From Methylobacter sp. BlB1 (GTDB taxonomy: Bacteria > Pseudomonadota > Gammaproteobacteria > Methylococcales > Methylomonadaceae), in the NCBI RefSeq assembly GCF_015476545.1, contig NZ_JADMKV010000025.1, positions 1 to 39,319 on the forward strand: a stretch of 39,319 bases of DNA, given 5' to 3'. The notes under the pieces were generated by a model. The model made no database searches, was not told where the DNA came from, and saw only the letters and a list, made by a program, of their open reading frames with translations. A program made the position numbers and the translations under genes. Shown here piece after piece: positions 34,600 through 39,319 of the stretch; position 1 is the first letter of the stretch; the number at the start of each line of letters is the position of its first letter.

Positions 34600-35226
34600 T
34601 TATTTCTGCCTTAAATTCTCTAACGCATGGCCCAGACGTTCAACTCGGCTTGACAGGCGGTCAAAATCGTCGCGCAGTTCATCAACCCGGCGATAAAAAA
34701 TATCCATTTCCGGGGCGGCCGGCAGATCGCGCGTTTCTTCCTGCAGAAATTCCGCCGCATTCAGCCGGAAAGTTTCAATGGAATCTTTTCCCCAGCGCTG
34801 ACCGGTGCGGAAAAGCCGGCCGATCTGATGCGCGATAATGTCGCCGGTGTAGTGTGACAGTTTTTCTTCCAGATCGATGTCCAGCTTATCGAACAGTTCC
34901 TGAAATTTGCGGCCGGTATGCATGTCGCCTTCAATTTTCACTTCACCGGAGAAAATGGAGCGCATCGGTTTTGAGCTGAGCCCCATCAGGCCCAGCGCCC
35001 AGATCGAGCCGGTGAGGCGGGTGTCGGGTTCGCCGATGAAGTGATCCAGACACTGGATGGATTCCGTCGTCGGGCACAGGTAAACGGTTTCATTGAACGG
35101 CAGGATCGTAACGGCGATGACCTTGCCGGCCAACGGCTCTAAAAAAAAGTGGCTATCCGGATCCAGTGAGAGGTACTGGTTGAGCGCGGTTTCCAGTACG
35201 CCGGCTAGCAACGGTTTGATCGCCAT
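34600..35226 (-). CDS. ubiJ: Ubiquinone biosynthesis accessory factor UbiJ (SCP2 domain)
   Basis: A 208-residue protein with an N-terminal SCP2-like lipid-binding domain (to about residue 110) and a helical C-terminus ending in a coiled-coil-like [20 protein letters not shown]. UbiJ binds late ubiquinone precursors and scaffolds the cytosolic Ubi complex. It starts one base after the ubiE stop and precedes ubiB, the standard ubiE-ubiJ-ubiB arrangement, which supports the call more than the divergent sequence alone. Confidence 0.9.
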   Translation of the reverse strand: MAIKPLLAGVLETALNQYLSLDPDSHFFLEPLAGKVIAVTILPFNETVYLCPTTESIQCLDHFIGEPDTRLTGSIWALGLMGLSSKPMRSIFSGEVKIEGDMHTGRKFQELFDKLDIDLEEKLSHYTGDIIAHQIGRLFRTGQRWGKDSIETFRLNAAEFLQEETRDLPAAPEMDIFYRRVDELRDDFDRLSSRVERLGHALENLRQK

Positions 35227-35227
35227 G

Positions 35228-35983
35228 CTAGATTTTATAACCTCTGTGTATGGCTACGATGCCTTGCGTCATGTTGAAATATTCGCAACGCTCAAAGCCG
35301 GCATTTTCCATCATTTTTTTCAGTTCATCCTGTTTCGGATGCATGCGGATGGACTCGGCCAGGTAGCGGTAACTGTCTTCATCCTTGGCTACGACTTTGC
35401 CGATTTTGGGCAGCAGATTGAATGAATAAAAATCGTAGACTTTCTCAGTCACCTTGTCGGTCGGGTGCGAGAATTCCAGCACGATGACGCGGCCGCCGGG
35501 TTTCAGCACTCTGTACATGGAGCGCAAGGCGGCATCCTTGTCGGTCACGTTGCGCAGGCCGAAGCCTATGCAGACGCAGTCGAAGGTATTGTCTTCAAAA
35601 GGCAGGCATTCGGCATTGACCTGCGCATAGCGGATATTGCCGACCAGTCCTTTGTCGATAAGGCGGTTGCGGCCCGTGCGCAGCATTTCGGAGTTGATGT
35701 CGGCCAGCACTATCTGGCCATCTTTGCCGACGCGCTTTTCGAACAATATGGTCAAATCGCCGGTGCCTCCGGCCAGATCGAGCACGCGCTCGCCTTTGCG
35801 CACATTGCTCAGTTGCACGGCAATGCGCTTCCAGATGCGGTGAATGCCCATCGACATCAGATCGTTCATGATATCGTATTGTCCCGCCACGGAATCAAAC
35901 ACGCCGCGGACCAGTTTGACTTTATCCTCTTTGGCTACCTGTTTAAAACCGAAATGGGTGGTGTTGTCGTTTGTCATTGTCAT
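35228..35983 (-). CDS. ubiE: Ubiquinone/menaquinone C-methyltransferase
   Basis: SAM-dependent C-methyltransferase of ubiquinone (and menaquinone) synthesis. The 251-residue protein contains [26 protein letters not shown] near 29-54, the SAM-binding [14 protein letters not shown] near 68-81 and [28 protein letters not shown]. Either of two starts two codons apart is possible (MTMTNDN). It lies 12 bases after the DUF971 gene and is directly followed by ubiJ. Confidence 0.97.
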   Translation of the reverse strand: MTMTNDNTTHFGFKQVAKEDKVKLVRGVFDSVAGQYDIMNDLMSMGIHRIWKRIAVQLSNVRKGERVLDLAGGTGDLTILFEKRVGKDGQIVLADINSEMLRTGRNRLIDKGLVGNIRYAQVNAECLPFEDNTFDCVCIGFGLRNVTDKDAALRSMYRVLKPGGRVIVLEFSHPTDKVTEKVYDFYSFNLLPKIGKVVAKDEDSYRYLAESIRMHPKQDELKKMMENAGFERCEYFNMTQGIVAIHRGYKI

Positions 35984-35995
35984 GCTTGGTATTTT

Positions 35996-36385
35996 TTAAT
36001 GTTCTGTCGATGCTTTGCGTTGATAGCCCGCCGCTTCCAGTCGATGGAGATAATCGGCCCATAAGATCGGATATTCGGCGCCTAATGTGTACAGTAAATC
36101 CCATGTGTAAATGCCGCTGCTATGGCCGTCGCTGAATTTCGGGGCGATGCCATAGTTGCCCACTGGTTTGATCTCTTCAATCGTGACGTCTTCCTTGCCG
36201 ACCTGTAGCACTTCCTGTCCGGGCGCATGACCGACCGCTTCAGCCGATTGCGTATAGACGCGCAGGTATTCATACGGCAGCTTGAAAACGCTGCCGTCGT
36301 CAAAACTGATCTCCAGCAGGCGGGACACCTGATGCAGCTTGATTTCAGTGGGTAGGGTGTGACAGGGTTGTACAGTCAGGCGCAT
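35996..36385 (-). CDS. DUF971 domain protein
   Basis: A 129-residue protein of the DUF971 family (N-terminal domain of gamma-butyrobetaine hydroxylase type). TEIKLHQVSRLLEISFDDGS, KLPYEYLRVYTQSAEAVGH and KPVGNYGIAPKFSDGHSSGIYTWDLL are the family blocks, near residues 13-35, 35-55 and 74-100. It lacks a catalytic dioxygenase domain. It begins three bases after hslU and precedes ubiE by 12 bases, so it is cotranscribed. Its function is unknown; in many proteobacteria the family is found near iron-sulfur or quinone genes. Confidence 0.87.
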   Translation of the reverse strand: MRLTVQPCHTLPTEIKLHQVSRLLEISFDDGSVFKLPYEYLRVYTQSAEAVGHAPGQEVLQVGKEDVTIEEIKPVGNYGIAPKFSDGHSSGIYTWDLLYTLGAEYPILWADYLHRLEAAGYQRKASTEH

Positions 36386-36388
36386 GAT

Positions 36389-37714
36389 TTATAAAATGTA
36401 ACGGCTCAGATCTTCATCCTGCACGAATTCGGACAGATGCCCATCAACATAAGCGGCATCAATGACGATGTTTTTATCGACAAGGTCAGGCGCGCTATAG
36501 GAAATATCTTCCAGCAATCGTTCCAGTATCGTGTGCAGACGTCTGGCGCCGATATTTTCCGTTTTTTCATTGACCTGGAAGCCCAGTTCGGCAATCCGCT
36601 GGATGCCGTCGGGGGCGAATGCTACCGAGACGCCTTCTGTTGCCAGCAAGGCTTGATATTGTTCGGTCAATGAAGCATTCGGTTCGGTCAGAATGCGTAC
36701 GAAATCATCGGCCGTCAGCGCATCGAGTTCAACGCGAATAGGAAAACGGCCCTGCAGTTCGGGAATCAGGTCCGAAGGTTTGGTCAAATGGAAAGCGCCA
36801 GACGCAATAAACAGCACATGATCGGTTTTGATGGTGCCGTATTTGGTGCTGACAGTGCTGCCTTCAACCAGCGGCAACAGATCGCGCTGCACGCCTTCGC
36901 GGGAGACTTCGCCGCCGCTGCCGCCGAGTTCGGAGCGCTTGCAGATCTTGTCGATTTCATCGAGAAAGACGATGCCGTTTTGTTCCACCGCTTCCACGGC
37001 GCGTGCTTTAATGTCTTCTTCATTGATCAGCTTGGCTGCCTCTTCTTCCTGAAGCACTTTCAAGGCTTTGCTGATTTTCATCTTGCGCGATTTTTTTTTG
37101 CCCGTGCTCAGATTTTGAAACATGCCTTGCAGCTGGTTGGTCATTTCTTCCATGCCGGGAGGCGCCATGATCTCGACGCCTAAAGGGGCGACATGTACGT
37201 CGATTTCTATTTCCTTGTCGTCCAGATCGCCTTCACGCAGCTTCTTGCGCATTTTCTGGCGGGTCGATTCCTCGGTGTCGGACAGCATGCCGCTGCCGGC
37301 CCGTGGCAACAGGATATCCAGAATTTTTTCCTCGGCAGCGTCGTAAGCGCGGTTCTGGACCTTTTCCATTTCCGCCATGCGCGTCATTTTGACGGCCGTA
37401 TCGGCCAGATCGCGGATAATCGATTCGACATCGCGGCCGACGTAGCCGACTTCAGTAAATTTAGTGGCTTCTATCTTGATGAAAGGCGCATTAGCCAGAC
37501 GTGCAAGGCGACGGGCGATTTCGGTTTTGCCGACACCGGTAGGGCCGATCATCAGGATGTTTTTCGGGGTAATTTCTTCGCGTAAGGCGGCATCGACCTG
37601 CTGGCGGCGCCAGCGATTGCGCAACGCAATAGCGACGGAGCGTTTGGCGCTGGCCTGGCCGATAATGTGCTTGTCCAGCTCGCTTACAATTTCTTTAGGG
37701 GTCATCTGAGTCAT
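36389..37714 (-). CDS. hslU: ATPase/unfoldase subunit of HslUV protease
   Basis: Hexameric AAA+ unfoldase that feeds the HslV peptidase. The 441-residue protein starts [20 protein letters not shown], has Walker [15 protein letters not shown] near 57-70, the inner GYVGRD pore motif, Walker [15 protein letters not shown], and sensor/C-terminal [13 protein letters not shown], whose tail inserts into HslV. It begins four bases after hslV and is followed by DUF971 without a gap. Confidence 0.97.
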   Translation of the reverse strand: MTQMTPKEIVSELDKHIIGQASAKRSVAIALRNRWRRQQVDAALREEITPKNILMIGPTGVGKTEIARRLARLANAPFIKIEATKFTEVGYVGRDVESIIRDLADTAVKMTRMAEMEKVQNRAYDAAEEKILDILLPRAGSGMLSDTEESTRQKMRKKLREGDLDDKEIEIDVHVAPLGVEIMAPPGMEEMTNQLQGMFQNLSTGKKKSRKMKISKALKVLQEEEAAKLINEEDIKARAVEAVEQNGIVFLDEIDKICKRSELGGSGGEVSREGVQRDLLPLVEGSTVSTKYGTIKTDHVLFIASGAFHLTKPSDLIPELQGRFPIRVELDALTADDFVRILTEPNASLTEQYQALLATEGVSVAFAPDGIQRIAELGFQVNEKTENIGARRLHTILERLLEDISYSAPDLVDKNIVIDAAYVDGHLSEFVQDEDLSRYIL

Positions 37715-37718
37715 TCGT

Positions 37719-38267
37719 TTACTCGTTAGGATCTGCGTCCAGTTCTTCTATGGTCAAATTGTGATTGGTATAGATACAGATATCGCCGGCTATTTTTAAT
37801 GATTTTTCGACGATTTCGCGGGCGCTTAAATCGGTATTTTCCAACAAGGCGCGTGCGGCCGCCTGCGCAAAAGCACCGCCGGAACCAATGGCCATCAAGT
37901 CATGCTCAGGCTCGATGACATCGCCGGTACCGGAAAGAATCAGGGAGGTTTTGGCGTCGGCAATTGTCAGCAGGGCTTCGAGCTTGCGCAGGGCGCGGTC
38001 TGTTCGCCAGTCTTTGGCCATTTCTACGGCGGCGCGCGTCAGGTTGCCGCGGTGTTTTTCCAGCTTGCCTTCGAAATGTTCGAACAAGGTGAAGGCATCG
38101 GCCGTAGCGCCGGCAAAACCGGCAATAACCTTGTCATGGTATAGACGGCGCACTTTGCGGGCGTTGCCCTTCATGACCGTATTGCCCAAAGTGACTTGGC
38201 CATCGCCGCCAATCACCACTTTGCCGTCGCGGCGAACAGAAAGAATGGTTGTACCTCTAAAACTCAC
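37719..38267 (-). CDS. hslV: Peptidase subunit of HslUV protease
   Basis: N-terminal threonine peptidase of the bacterial proteasome-like HslUV complex. The 182-residue protein reads [22 protein letters not shown]: the catalytic Thr would be exposed by removal of the first five residues. [18 protein letters not shown] and [17 protein letters not shown] are conserved. The start is GTG; no ATG occurs before the catalytic Thr. It heads the operon hslV-hslU-DUF971-ubiE-ubiJ-ubiB. No clear heat-shock promoter was recognised upstream. Confidence 0.96.
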   Translation of the reverse strand: MSFRGTTILSVRRDGKVVIGGDGQVTLGNTVMKGNARKVRRLYHDKVIAGFAGATADAFTLFEHFEGKLEKHRGNLTRAAVEMAKDWRTDRALRKLEALLTIADAKTSLILSGTGDVIEPEHDLMAIGSGGAFAQAAARALLENTDLSAREIVEKSLKIAGDICIYTNHNLTIEELDADPNE

Positions 38268-38381
38268 TTTAAAATCCCAAAGTTACGAATATGATTACGC
38301 CAATTCTACATGGTCTGGATTTAAATGTGGTAGAAAATAAAACAATTAACTATCGAACGACAGCTTTATAACTGATGTTAC

Positions 38382-38418
38382 GCCGTTGTAGGGTCGAATT
38401 CATTCGCACCTACACGGC
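38382..38418. repeat. 37-nt imperfect palindrome, REP-like
   Basis: The arms GCCGTTGTAGG...TCGAAT and ATTCG...CCTACACGGC are nearly complementary around a central TC. This would give a long hairpin with small mismatches between hslV and the DUF4126 gene. The core GTAGGGTCGAAT...ATTCG..CCTAC resembles dispersed intergenic palindromes seen in many bacterial genomes. No second copy was seen in the window. Confidence 0.55.
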
Positions 38419-38483
38419 ATCGCAGTAGAACAGAACAGCGATCGATTCGTGCGGAACATCAATTCTTAAGATTTCTGCGTTAA

Positions 38484-38511
38484 TTGGAAGTTCAGCAAAA
38501 TAGGCTATGCT
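38484..38511 (+). promoter_or_regulatory. Putative promoter of the DUF4126 gene
   Basis: TTGGAA and TATGCT are separated by 16 bases, each 4 of 6 to the sigma70 consensus, 31 bases before the start codon. Confidence 0.4.
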
Positions 38512-38541
38512 GAATGCATTTTTTAACAAAAAGGGCACTTT

Positions 38542-39180
38542 ATGGAAGCGCTGGATCAAATTTCAACGACGCTGGCATTAACAATGGGACTGGCCTGGGC
38601 CAGCGGCATTAACCTTTACGCGACGCTGTTCATGCTGGGGTATCTTGCCAACACCGGCAATCTGAATTTGCCGCCGGATTTACAAGTGGTCGCAAACCCG
38701 ATGGTGATGGGGGCGGCCGGGGTCATGTATTGCATTGAGTTTTTCGCCGATAAAATACCTGGTGTGGATACAGGCTGGGATACGCTGCATACGTTTATCC
38801 GCATTCCTGCCGGCGCAATGCTGGCGGCCGGCGCTGTCGGCGATCTGAATCCTGCGGTTGAATTGGCGGCGGCAATAATGGGCGGCGGTCTGGCCGCCGG
38901 CACGCATGCAACCAAGGCCGGCACGCGTGTACTGATCAATACTTCGCCGGAGCCCTTCAGCAACTGGCTCGCATCCGTTGGCGAAGATATTGCCGTTATT
39001 GGCGGGGTTTGGGCCTCTGTCAATCATCCGGTGCTGTTTTTGATAGCATTGGTATTGTTTGTCCTGCTGATGATCTGGCTGTTGCCGCGGATATGGGCGG
39101 GCATAAAAAAAGTATTTCGCTTTATTATCAAATTGTTCCGAAAGGAAGAAAGCCCGCTGAACGCAAATTCGTCGGAATGA
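38542..39180 (+). CDS. DUF4126 membrane protein
   Basis: A 212-residue integral membrane protein of the DUF4126 family. Several hydrophobic segments are seen (about 8-32, 50-70, 90-118, 150-180). The conserved glycine-rich blocks include LAWASGINLYATLFMLG near 18-34, FFADKIPGVDTGWDTLHTFIRIPAGA near 67-92 and GGLAAGTHATKAGTR near 114-128. A charged tail KKVFRFIIKLFRKEES follows the last helix. AAAGGG lies before the ATG. Function unknown. It lies alone between the hslVU operon and the tRNA gene. Confidence 0.88.
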   Translation: MEALDQISTTLALTMGLAWASGINLYATLFMLGYLANTGNLNLPPDLQVVANPMVMGAAGVMYCIEFFADKIPGVDTGWDTLHTFIRIPAGAMLAAGAVGDLNPAVELAAAIMGGGLAAGTHATKAGTRVLINTSPEPFSNWLASVGEDIAVIGGVWASVNHPVLFLIALVLFVLLMIWLLPRIWAGIKKVFRFIIKLFRKEESPLNANSSE

Positions 39181-39194
39181 AATCATTTTTTTAT

Positions 39195-39223
39195 TGACGG
39201 GTCTAAGATAATCGGGTTTAATA
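39195..39223 (+). promoter_or_regulatory. Sigma70-type promoter of tRNA-Phe
   Basis: TTGACG (39195-39200) and TTTAAT (39218-39223) are 17 bases apart, followed by a GC-containing discriminator (AGCGCTC). The tRNA begins 20 bases after the -10 box. This is the best promoter match in the window. Confidence 0.7.
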
Positions 39224-39242
39224 GCGCTCTTTTTGTAGTGCC

Positions 39243-39318
<76 letters not shown>

Positions 39319-39319
39319 T

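Overview
The window looks like the chromosome of a gammaproteobacterial methylotroph, most likely a type I methanotroph of the order Methylococcales. The basis is a nearly complete serine cycle for C1 assimilation (ftfL, mtdA, glyA, sga, hprA, gck, mdh, mtkAB, mcl) next to typical gammaproteobacterial housekeeping clusters (rpoZ-spoT-recG, hslVU, ubiE-ubiJ-ubiB, trkA-trkH). The order-level assignment is an inference; no 16S rRNA gene, methane monooxygenase or methanol dehydrogenase gene lies here.

Layout. Positions 1-92 are the 3' end of an oxaloacetate decarboxylase beta subunit. Positions 302-13954 are the serine-cycle island, split into blocks of alternating strand: a class V aminotransferase (+); mtdA-gck-glyA-ftfL (-); mdh (+); sga-hprA (-); mcl-mtkA-mtkB (+). 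The blocks are bounded by strong hairpin terminators and by two divergent promoter regions (6923-7272 and 10577-10837). Together they convert formate and C1-tetrahydrofolate plus glyoxylate to serine, hydroxypyruvate, glycerate and 2-phosphoglycerate, and convert oxaloacetate through malate and malyl-CoA back to glyoxylate plus acetyl-CoA. Enolase, PEP carboxylase and methenyl-H4F cyclohydrolase (fchA) are not in the window.

Positions 14112-25807 hold single genes and small operons: thpR, trkA-trkH, xseA, a gdx/sugE-type exporter with tusB and a DsrC/TusE protein, rhodanese-hslR, trhP-rraA-ispH, a tiny membrane protein, dtd and a secreted nuclease. Positions 25793-31581 (minus strand) carry rpoZ-spoT-ridA-recG-ubiC, followed upstream by pgk. 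Positions 32973-38267 (minus strand) are a tight operon hslV-hslU-DUF971-ubiE-ubiJ-ubiB, joining a protease to ubiquinone biosynthesis. The window closes with a DUF4126 membrane protein and a complete tRNA-Phe with a good sigma70-type promoter.

No rRNA, CRISPR array, transposase, integrase or obvious prophage gene was seen. I found no clearly novel multi-gene system. The points most worth a second look are the extra class V aminotransferase beside the serine cycle, the hairpins between genes inside that island, the two-cysteine DsrC-type protein paired with TusB alone, and two long intergenic palindromes.
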